64,000 nucleotides of DNA. Origin: JAWVZH01 sp033722295 (GTDB lineage Bacteria; Bacteroidota; Bacteroidia; Chitinophagales; Saprospiraceae). This document shows, one piece after another, positions 49,190 through 56,407 of this stretch. The notes below the pieces were generated by a model. It did no database searches. It was given only the letters and a program-made list of their open reading frames with translations, and was not told the origin of the DNA. Position 1 is the first letter of the stretch, and the number at the start of each line of letters is the position of its first letter. The stretch is from the NCBI GenBank assembly GCA_033722295.1, contig JAWVZH010000001.1, positions 1 through 64,000 of the forward strand, written 5' to 3'. Position numbers and translations under genes: made by a program.

Positions 49190-51298
49190 ATGATGCGCTT
49201 CGGGGTTGTTGTCCTTCTTTTTCTAGTCAGTCAACTGATTCATTCTCAGTCGATTGTGGGCTTCGAGATTGAGAGGTTCGCTGAAGAGAGCGAGGTGATC
49301 GTAGAAGGTGAGGTCTTAAAAAAGATCGGATTTTATCATGATAATGGCCTAATTTATACGCGCTATACCTTCAAAGTTTCAGGATATTTCAAGAACGGAG
49401 AATTCTCTCCTGAGATCGACTTCATCCAGGTGGGTGGAGTCGTGGGTGATGAAGCCCTGGTGGTCTGTCCTTCTATAAAACTGAACATCGGGCAGACCGG
49501 CATCATAGGTTTAAGATCCTTGGCATCCAGAAGCGGAGAAGATCTGATACCTGTTTCAGGTATGCAATCCTGGATCGATTACGATGAGGAAGAACAGATC
49601 TATGTTTTGTGGTCCGGAGAAAGTTTCAAAAAGCAGGAGTTAATAGAGTCCATTGAGTCCCATACGAAATCTGAATATCAACTTGTAGATCGAGATGAGA
49701 AGCAGATCAATACGCCTGAATCTGCGGTTGTGATCAATTCTATAACACCTTTGACCACTCAGGCCGGAAGAGGTCGTGAAATTACCATCAATGGTTCTGG
49801 ATTTGGCTCAAGCAGGGGCAGTGGTGGTGTTTTTTTTAGGAATGTTAACGCCGGCTCATCAAGTTACAGCATAAATGGCATCATCTACAACCAATGGACG
49901 AGTACCCAGATCAAAGTGATAGTTCCCTATAATGCCGGAAGCGGAAAGATTGTGGTGGAAACTGACGCTGGTATGATCAGTTCACCTTCTGCTCAAGACC
50001 TTACGATCACATATAATGTCATCAATGTCTCCCTTACAGAGTTAACGTATCTGATAGACTTCGACAACTTCAATAATGGCGGATATGCCTTCAAGTATTC
50101 CGATAATACGGCCAATGGAGGAGTTGACTTCACATCTATACCGGATGCGATATCAGCCGTGGAAAGAGCGACTTCGACCTGGAACTCAGGTACTGGCTTT
50201 TCGATCTATACCGAAGAAGCCTGCGGAACGACTTCACTTCAGGTGCCTTCTCGAGATGGTACTAACTTGCTCACCTTTGACAGCGATGCTTACGATATGG
50301 ACGTACAATTCGGTTCATCTACCTTAGGTGTGATGTTTTCATATTACAGTAAATGCGGCAGCAGTGAATGGGAAGTGATGGAAATGGATATGGTCCTTAG
50401 AAGAGATGGTGATCCCAACGGGTTCGGGGGATCGGTCAACTGGGAATATGGTCCTGGTTCGCCGACTTTAAGTGAGACGGACTTTGAGTCTGTTGTTCTA
50501 CATGAATTTGGTCATGCACACCAGTTGGGTCATTGCAGGATATCCGGTGCGGTCATGCAACCATTTATTGTGAGGGGAACAACCAACAGGAATTTGTCCA
50601 GCAGTGAGACCAACGGAGGCAACTTTTGTCAGAATGAGAGTACAGCGTACAATCCTCCTGTCATAGGTGGGTGCCCACCGCCATTTAATCAAGCCAGACA
50701 ATATGAGGATTACGATGCCAGCAACAAATGTTCAGGATTCTTGCCACTTGAGTTGGTCCAGTTCTCGGTGAACAAGAGAGGCAAGTCGAGTGCTAATGTT
50801 TTCTGGTTAACCAACGCGGAGAGGTTTCATTCAAAAACAGAATTGGAGTATCTCCATGAGGAGGGCGGAAGTTCCTGGATGGTTCTGGAATCTTTTCCAC
50901 ACAGTGATGATAATGATGTTATCAATGAGTATGAGTTTGTTCATGAGGGCCTGACTGTCGGCGTGCATTTATACCGCCTGAAGTTTATCGACCATCACGG
51001 TAACTATGAATATTCAGAACTGCGCTCTCTGGAGATCGAAGGAGAGAGCCGATATGTGATGGCACAGTTGAATGGTAGCCAGATACCACTGACCTGGAAG
51101 TTCCCGAATGACGACTCCTTTTATATTGGTTTATATGATCTGTCAGGTAAAATGCTTTACAGAACGAAATGGTCCGAGGTGCCTCTCAGTATTGATCTGG
51201 ATCAAAGTGTGCCCATTCTCAGCTCCGGTGTCTATATCCTCAGTTGGTGGTCAGATCGGCATAAAGTACCATCATTGAGAAAGATCATGGTTGATTAG
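49190..51298 (+). CDS. Secreted matrixin-like metalloprotease with IPT/TIG domain and T9SS-type C-terminus
   Basis: A 702-residue exported protein with a signal peptide (about 1-20, ending IHSQS). Residues about 180-275 form an IPT/TIG Ig-like domain (INSITPLTTQAGRGREITING). A metzincin-type zinc motif HEFGHAHQLGH is at residues 438-448 with a later GAVMQPF Met-turn; the usual Gly at the eighth position of this motif is Gln. The C-terminal 170 residues (LELVQFSVNKRGKSSANVFW to LRKIMVD) are a fibronectin-like linker and a probable type A sorting domain. Likely secreted; the catalytic activity is predicted but the Gln substitution adds some doubt. Confidence 0.8.
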   Translation: MMRFGVVVLLFLVSQLIHSQSIVGFEIERFAEESEVIVEGEVLKKIGFYHDNGLIYTRYTFKVSGYFKNGEFSPEIDFIQVGGVVGDEALVVCPSIKLNIGQTGIIGLRSLASRSGEDLIPVSGMQSWIDYDEEEQIYVLWSGESFKKQELIESIESHTKSEYQLVDRDEKQINTPESAVVINSITPLTTQAGRGREITINGSGFGSSRGSGGVFFRNVNAGSSSYSINGIIYNQWTSTQIKVIVPYNAGSGKIVVETDAGMISSPSAQDLTITYNVINVSLTELTYLIDFDNFNNGGYAFKYSDNTANGGVDFTSIPDAISAVERATSTWNSGTGFSIYTEEACGTTSLQVPSRDGTNLLTFDSDAYDMDVQFGSSTLGVMFSYYSKCGSSEWEVMEMDMVLRRDGDPNGFGGSVNWEYGPGSPTLSETDFESVVLHEFGHAHQLGHCRISGAVMQPFIVRGTTNRNLSSSETNGGNFCQNESTAYNPPVIGGCPPPFNQARQYEDYDASNKCSGFLPLELVQFSVNKRGKSSANVFWLTNAERFHSKTELEYLHEEGGSSWMVLESFPHSDDNDVINEYEFVHEGLTVGVHLYRLKFIDHHGNYEYSELRSLEIEGESRYVMAQLNGSQIPLTWKFPNDDSFYIGLYDLSGKMLYRTKWSEVPLSIDLDQSVPILSSGVYILSWWSDRHKVPSLRKIMVD

Positions 51299-51315
51299 AA
51301 ATCTGAAGGATCAAG

Positions 51316-51346
51316 TTTGCTTAAGTAGAAATTGGTTATATCTTTG
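51316..51346 (+). promoter_or_regulatory. Promoter of tRNA-Lys
   Basis: TTTG (51316-51319), exactly 19 bp, then TATCTTTG (51339-51346): a full match to the Bacteroidota housekeeping promoter. Transcription should begin near 51353, about 40 bp before the tRNA. Confidence 0.85.
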
Positions 51347-51392
51347 CGTTCCCGATCGGGAAATATATTAGAATTATATCTAACATCATCGC

Positions 51393-51465
51393 GACCGGTT
51401 AGCTCAGTTGGTAGAGCAACGCCCTTTTAAGGCGTGGGTCCTGGGTTCGAGACCCAGACCGGTCA
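51393..51465 (+). tRNA. tRNA-Lys (anticodon TTT)
   Basis: A 73-nt cloverleaf with acceptor stem gaccggt/accggtc, D-arm gctcagttggtagagc, anticodon stem acgcc/ggcgt around loop cttttaa (TTT), T-arm ctgggttcgagacccag and discriminator A. CCA is not encoded. It is a single-gene transcript with its own promoter and terminator. Confidence 0.98.
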
Positions 51466-51476
51466 CAGAAATCCTA

Positions 51477-51511
51477 ATAGTCCAATTCGAAGAGAGTTGG
51501 ACTATTTTTTT
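51477..51511 (+). terminator. Terminator after tRNA-Lys
   Basis: The arms atagtccaa (51477-51485) and ttggactat (51497-51505) are perfectly complementary and are followed by a run of seven T. Confidence 0.9.
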
Positions 51512-51606
51512 GATATACCATATCGATAATTGTCTGGTTATTGACTTTTGATCAAAATAGGTCAATAGAGCAAAATACCCAAAATGATTTTTGGACATTA
51601 AACCTT

Positions 51607-52824
51607 TTAGCGGCCTTTAGCCTGATGACCTTCAAGGAAGTTCTTTAAATATTTGAAATGCACTCCCAACTTGCCATTTTGTGCTATGGTCGCCTGCTCC
51701 AGGATGTCACTGCTGTCCTTCAACAACTCGGGTAGGATGTTGTCTATAAATTGTTGACCAAAGCTTTCACTGGCATCCCTGGGAACCTCATTAGGTAAAT
51801 TATCAATGGCCATTACGTCAATGCCGCCAGCCTGAAACGGTTCGACTTCAGCTTTGCGATCCGGATCAAATCCGTAGACGGGGTCATCAATGGTCGTGGG
51901 ACGAATGGTGGAAGGGATCGAAGCTTCAGGAGCGATGTCACAGGTGACATCGGCTATGACCTTGATTTTGAAATCTTTTTTTGCCATATCCTCCAGGGAG
52001 AAGAATGCAGGTGATCGAGGGTCCCAGTAAATACCATTGATCATGACGTCCGCCTGACGAGCGTACGGTAGAAATTGTGATTCATAACTTCCTGGATCAG
52101 AAAAATAGTCATCCAGTTCGAAATTCAAACCATCTGTCCGCCGTGCATATGCTTTAACACCTAACTGTGTATAGATCGCTTCATCGTAGGAGCGGGTGAG
52201 GAAATCTTCGGGCGATACTCTCTTTATTCCTGACATTTCCAGGGTATGCACACTTCCGCTCGCAACCCTGCCATCACCAGTCAGTACGATCTTGAAAGCC
52301 GGCCATTTTATCTGATCATAATAGGGAATGACAGATCTGAAATCGGGCAATTTGTACAGTCTGGGTAGGCGGGTTAGCTCCGTTCTGCGGCACCATGTCC
52401 AAAGAGCGTTGTGTGCTCCGACCAGTCCCGCAAAATATCCAAAGGCGATAAGCCTTCTTCCGGAATCATCCGTAAGCACTTCATAATCTATAAGCCTTAC
52501 TTCATTCTCTATGAATGCTTTAAGGAGATTCCTGTTATAGGCCTGTTCTTTAATAGTATGTGAGAAGATGAAATATGTCTTTCCTGGAAGGACGTTTTCG
52601 GGAATGAGTTCCTTGACGCCCAAAAGGACATCACGATCAGACAAATCCGATGAAAGAGTGACGCCGGCCTCTAGGTATTCCTCGTCCTTGTAACAACGGA
52701 TCGGCGAAGGTTCGACCTCTATATTTATTTCTGAATTAGCCATGATCAACTGGCATTGCTGAGGTGTCAGCGGCACGCGGCTGTCTGGTGGAGATTTGCG
52801 TTCTCGTATAATTCCTATTTTCAT
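51607..52824 (-). CDS. Saccharopine/alanine dehydrogenase-family NAD(P) oxidoreductase (Lys1-like)
   Basis: A 405-residue protein with an AlaDh/PNT-type N-terminal domain (MKIGIIRERKSPPDSRVPLT), the RLIAFGYFAGLVGAHNALW segment and a nucleotide-binding motif around FKIVLTGDGRVASGS. These parts resemble the NAD-dependent, lysine-forming saccharopine dehydrogenase (yeast Lys1) more than true alanine dehydrogenase. The reaction is probably an NAD-linked oxidative step on saccharopine or a related amino acid, but the substrate cannot be fixed from sequence. It is divergent from the GNAT gene. Confidence 0.75.
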   Translation of the reverse strand: MKIGIIRERKSPPDSRVPLTPQQCQLIMANSEINIEVEPSPIRCYKDEEYLEAGVTLSSDLSDRDVLLGVKELIPENVLPGKTYFIFSHTIKEQAYNRNLLKAFIENEVRLIDYEVLTDDSGRRLIAFGYFAGLVGAHNALWTWCRRTELTRLPRLYKLPDFRSVIPYYDQIKWPAFKIVLTGDGRVASGSVHTLEMSGIKRVSPEDFLTRSYDEAIYTQLGVKAYARRTDGLNFELDDYFSDPGSYESQFLPYARQADVMINGIYWDPRSPAFFSLEDMAKKDFKIKVIADVTCDIAPEASIPSTIRPTTIDDPVYGFDPDRKAEVEPFQAGGIDVMAIDNLPNEVPRDASESFGQQFIDNILPELLKDSSDILEQATIAQNGKLGVHFKYLKNFLEGHQAKGR

Positions 52825-52860
52825 ACTTATGTTTTCCGCAGAAAAATAAATATACGTGCT

Positions 52861-53385
52861 GTGAAGGTGAGCAACGTCATAGAAACGCCTAGATTATTTC
52901 TTCGCCCATTTGCAGAAGAGGATGCTGAAGTTTTTTACCTGTTGAATCTAGACGAGGAAGTCATGCGATTTACGGGAGATGTACCTTTTGACACAGTTGA
53001 AGCCAGTCGCCAGTTCATTTTAGCCTATTCCGAATATGACAAACATGGCTATGGTCGGTTTTCTGTGGTCACCAAATCCAGTTCACAGGTTATAGGCTGG
53101 TGCGGATTAAAATATCATCCCGATGAAGATTATACAGATCTGGGATATCGCATTCTTCGTCAGTACTGGGGGAGAGGTTATGCGACGGAGGCATCTGTTG
53201 CATGCGTCTCTTATGGATTCAAGACCTTAGGACTGGATGAGATCATTGGACGAACGGCTCAGGAGAATACAGCATCGGTCCGGGTATTGGAAAAAATAGG
53301 TATGCGTTTTTGGAAGAAAGCGTCCTGCGAGGGCATTGAGAATTCCGTCTTCTACAGGATCAATAGAGAGGAATGGGGCAGATGA
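52861..53385 (+). CDS. GNAT-family N-acetyltransferase (RimJ-like)
   Basis: About 174 residues from a GTG start at 52861. The frame continues upstream through the divergent dehydrogenase gene, but the recognisable domain starts at VIETPRLFLRPF; GTG at 52867 is an alternative start. The acetyl-CoA motif QYWGRGYATEA and the TAQENTASVRVLEKIGM segment are typical of the RimJ/RimL branch that acetylates protein N-termini or small molecules. The substrate is unknown. Confidence 0.85.
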   Translation: MKVSNVIETPRLFLRPFAEEDAEVFYLLNLDEEVMRFTGDVPFDTVEASRQFILAYSEYDKHGYGRFSVVTKSSSQVIGWCGLKYHPDEDYTDLGYRILRQYWGRGYATEASVACVSYGFKTLGLDEIIGRTAQENTASVRVLEKIGMRFWKKASCEGIENSVFYRINREEWGR

Positions 53386-53389
53386 GTAA

Positions 53390-53467
53390 TTAAGGTTCCG
53401 TCCTTCTGTCGTAGATCATGAACCAGGTAAGCAGAAAACCGGTAATAAGTAAAGCAACTAATGGCAT
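53390..53467 (-). CDS. Possible 25-residue membrane microprotein
   Basis: An ATG-to-TAA frame of 25 codons encoding MPLVALLITGFLLTWFMIYD followed by RRTEP: one hydrophobic helix of about 17 residues with a charged C-terminal tail, the usual look of a small membrane protein. It is convergent with the GNAT gene (4 bp apart). No strong promoter was seen before it. The coding call rests on hydropathy alone. Confidence 0.4.
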   Translation of the reverse strand: MPLVALLITGFLLTWFMIYDRRTEP

Positions 53468-53713
53468 GGCTGTGTCGATTTTTAGATTTTTTGCTCACTG
53501 TTTTTAAGGACAGTTATTAGGATAAAGGTAACAATTCATATTAAAAGATTCAATAATATTAGCATCTCTCTATCAAGCGTCACGGCGTGGTGAGTTGAAC
53601 ATACCCTTAAGATGAAGTGTATGTATGGTACAGCCGGTTTACTGAATTGCAGAGAAATTCAGAACCTTCTTAAAACGATAGTCGTTCGTTATTGTGAATC
53701 TAAACTTTAAAAA
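53468..53713. other. AT-rich intergenic region before the DUF2911 gene
   Basis: About 245 bp without a convincing gene between the possible microprotein and the DUF2911 gene. It presumably holds the DUF2911 promoter, but no clear TAnnTTTG element was found. No repeat or RNA motif was recognised. Confidence 0.5.
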
Positions 53714-54607
53714 ATGCGAAAAGTATTAACATTAGGTATTGTATTGATGGGCCTTCAGATGCTACAGGCTCAGGTTGAAGTGCCGGCTCCAAGCCCACTT
53801 GCCAAGCTCGAACAGAAAGTTGGACTTACAGAGGTGACCGTCGAGTACTCCCGACCAGGTGTCAAGAACCGAAAGGTCTTCGGAAAGCTTGTGCCATATG
53901 GTGAAATGTGGAGGACTGGCGCAAACGCCTCGACTAAAGTGACTTTCAGTAATGATGTAGTTGTTGAAGGCAACAAACTGGAAAAAGGCTCATATGCCCT
54001 TTTTACAATTCCTGGTGAGATCGACTGGGAAGTTATCTTTTACACAGACACTGAAACATGGGGTGTGCCGAGGGAATATGATGAATCCAAAGAAGCAGCC
54101 CGATTCACAGTAACAAGTGAAGAATTGCCCTGGACGATCGAAACTATGCTGATCGATGTGGGTAATCTGCGTGATGCTTCAGCTACTCTGACCTTGTACT
54201 GGGAAAGTATTATGGTGCCTATAGATATCCAATTTGGTACTGATGCCATGGTTCAGGAAAAGATCGAAACTGTGCTTGCGGGGCCGTCTGGACGAGATTA
54301 TTATCTTGCTGCCAGATATTACTTTGCCAATGATAAGGACATCAATCAGGCTAAAGAGTGGATAGAAATAGCAAATGAAAAGGATCCTAAATTCTGGCAA
54401 CTCAGATTAGAATCGCTGATCCACGCCAAAGATGGAGATTATACCAGTGCGATCAAAACTGCAAAGGAATCCAAGGAAATGGCGATGGAAGCCGGCAACG
54501 AGAATTACGTAAGGATGAATGAGGCCTCTATCGAGGAATGGGAGATGAAAATGAAAGAACCGGCCAAGATGGAAGCCAAGCCTATGGATAAGGCAATGGA
54601 TAAGTAA
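53714..54607 (+). CDS. DUF2911 domain-containing exported protein
   Basis: A 297-residue protein with a signal peptide (about 1-19, ending LQAQV). Residues about 25-165 match the DUF2911 pattern, with LAKLEQKVGLTEVTVEYSRP and KVFGKLVPYGEMWRTGAN; family members are periplasmic or outer-membrane proteins of unknown function common in Bacteroidota. The rest looks helical (TPR-like: YYFANDKDINQAKEWIEIAN) and ends in a Lys/Met/Glu-rich tail with repeated K-P-M-D-K-A-M-D-K. Its stop is 4 bp from the stop of the convergent symporter gene. Confidence 0.88.
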   Translation: MRKVLTLGIVLMGLQMLQAQVEVPAPSPLAKLEQKVGLTEVTVEYSRPGVKNRKVFGKLVPYGEMWRTGANASTKVTFSNDVVVEGNKLEKGSYALFTIPGEIDWEVIFYTDTETWGVPREYDESKEAARFTVTSEELPWTIETMLIDVGNLRDASATLTLYWESIMVPIDIQFGTDAMVQEKIETVLAGPSGRDYYLAARYYFANDKDINQAKEWIEIANEKDPKFWQLRLESLIHAKDGDYTSAIKTAKESKEMAMEAGNENYVRMNEASIEEWEMKMKEPAKMEAKPMDKAMDK

Positions 54608-54611
54608 TCTC

Positions 54612-56306
54612 TTACTTCCTGTTGGACAGTATAATTTTTTCGATGATGTATCCCAACAAAATGACGTTTATGCAACCGATCAGGTTGAACCATAAGTAGC
54701 CAACCTCAGTAAAGGCGAAAATTGCAAAGACGATACATTCAGAAATAATGGCGGCAAGGAACACAGCTTTGCCGCCAATTTTTTTTACATAAAAGGCTAC
54801 CAGAAAGATACCCAGGATGGTACCGTAAAAGAGAGAACCTACAATGTTGACATATTGTATCAAGTTCTCATAGAGGTTTCCGAATACGGCAAACAGGATC
54901 GCAATGACACCCCAACTCAAAGTGAACATCCTGGACATGAAGACATAATGTCTGTCGGAGCTACCTTCTCTTGCAAAAAGGCGTTTATATAAATCGACAG
55001 TGGTTGTGCTCGCGAGTGCATTGAGTTCTGCTGCCGTGCTGCTCATAGCCGCTGAAAGGATCACAGCCAGTAAAAGTCCGATAAGGCCTGTCGGCAGTTG
55101 GGTGAGGATAAAGTGCAGAAATACATAGTCCCGGTCATTGGTCTCTATGTCGGGATCGACCTGGGTTATAAGACCACGAACGTCCTCTCTCAGTCGGTCT
55201 TCCTGCCGGGAAAGTGTTGCGATCCGCAAGGCTTTTTCTTTGACTTCCTGAGTACTGCCTTCTTCCCTGACCAATAGATATTCACTGATCTGTGCATTTC
55301 GTTCCCTGAAGAGTTCATCATACTCCTGGTACTTCAGCTCCATCTCGGGACTCAATCGACTTTCTTCAACAATATTCAGTGTGTTGTCATTAAAGAAAAC
55401 CGGAGCGGGATTGAATTGATAAAAAACGAAAACCATCACTCCTACAAGCAATATGAAGAACTGCATGGGAACCTTGAGAGCTGCATTGAACAAGAGTCCC
55501 ATCCGACTTTCTCTAATGGACCGCGCACTCAGGTAGCGTTGCACCTGAGACTGGTCGGTTCCGAAATAGGAGAGTGCCAGGAAAAAGCCTCCTATGATCC
55601 CTGACCATAATGTATATCGATTGTTGAGATCAAATGAAAGATCGATCACATTCATTTTACCCGACAGACCCGAAACGTGCAGGGCATCGGTGAAGCTTAC
55701 ATTTTCAGGTAAGGAATTGATGAGGTACATAAAGGTGAATACCATGCCTCCGAAAATGACCATCATCTGATACTTTTGTGTGATGCTCACGGCCTTGGTG
55801 CCTCCGCTGACAGTATAAATGATCACCAAACAACCTATGACCAGATTGGTAATGGTCAGGTTCCAGTTGAGTATGGATGAAAGGATTATGGCAGGCGCGT
55901 AAATAGTAATGCCCGCGGCCAGTCCTCGCTGTATTAAAAAGAGCAGAGAGGTCAACGACCTCGTTCGTACATCGAATCGGGATTCCAGGAACTCATAAGC
56001 GGTATACACCTTCAGTTTGTAATAAATGGGAATAAAGGTGATACAGAGAACGACCATTGCAAGGGGCAGACCAAAATAGAACTGAACGAAACGCATGCCA
56101 TCGCTAAAGGCCTGGCCCGGTGTACTGAGAAAAGTAATCGCGCTCGCCTGGGTAGCCATGACGGAAAGACCAACAAGCCACCATTTCGCACTTCGGTCTC
56201 CAAGCAAGAACCCATCCAGGTTCTCATTCTTCCTGGTCTTCCAGGCTCCATACAAAACTATGAAGCCGAGTACCCCACACAGTATGATCCAATCGATCTG
56301 ACTCAA
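54612..56306 (-). CDS. Sodium:solute symporter (SSS family)
   Basis: A 564-residue multi-span transporter of the SSS/SLC5 type with about 13 hydrophobic helices; the helix-1/2 region with WWLVGLSVMATQASAITFLSTPG is characteristic. A hydrophilic, highly charged insertion of about 80 residues (about 308-390) sits between two helices. The start is TTG at 56306 in frame, overlapping the stop of the small upstream gene as TTGA; no ATG is available at this position. Cotransport with Na+ of a sugar, sialic acid or other product of the upstream PIG-L hydrolase is plausible but inferred. Confidence 0.88.
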   Translation of the reverse strand: MSQIDWIILCGVLGFIVLYGAWKTRKNENLDGFLLGDRSAKWWLVGLSVMATQASAITFLSTPGQAFSDGMRFVQFYFGLPLAMVVLCITFIPIYYKLKVYTAYEFLESRFDVRTRSLTSLLFLIQRGLAAGITIYAPAIILSSILNWNLTITNLVIGCLVIIYTVSGGTKAVSITQKYQMMVIFGGMVFTFMYLINSLPENVSFTDALHVSGLSGKMNVIDLSFDLNNRYTLWSGIIGGFFLALSYFGTDQSQVQRYLSARSIRESRMGLLFNAALKVPMQFFILLVGVMVFVFYQFNPAPVFFNDNTLNIVEESRLSPEMELKYQEYDELFRERNAQISEYLLVREEGSTQEVKEKALRIATLSRQEDRLREDVRGLITQVDPDIETNDRDYVFLHFILTQLPTGLIGLLLAVILSAAMSSTAAELNALASTTTVDLYKRLFAREGSSDRHYVFMSRMFTLSWGVIAILFAVFGNLYENLIQYVNIVGSLFYGTILGIFLVAFYVKKIGGKAVFLAAIISECIVFAIFAFTEVGYLWFNLIGCINVILLGYIIEKIILSNRK

Positions 56307-56407
56307 TGATTGAATATTTTAGTTATGATGTAGAAAACCAGGATAAGAAGTGCGTTCCACAAGAGAACGAATGCATAGACCTTGTTCCATCCCCGTTCTT
56401 CCTTCAT
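56303..56407 (-). CDS. 34-residue membrane protein between PIG-L and symporter genes
   Basis: An ATG-to-TGA frame encoding 34 residues: a basic/polar N-terminus (MKEERGWNKVYA) and one transmembrane helix (FVLLWNALLILVFYII) with a short polar tail. Its ATG overlaps the PIG-L stop (TGATG) and its stop overlaps the TTG start of the symporter gene (TTGA), so the three genes appear translationally coupled. This tight fit, more than the length, supports it as a real gene; it may be an accessory subunit of the symporter. Confidence 0.75.
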   Translation of the reverse strand: MKEERGWNKVYAFVLLWNALLILVFYIITKIFNH

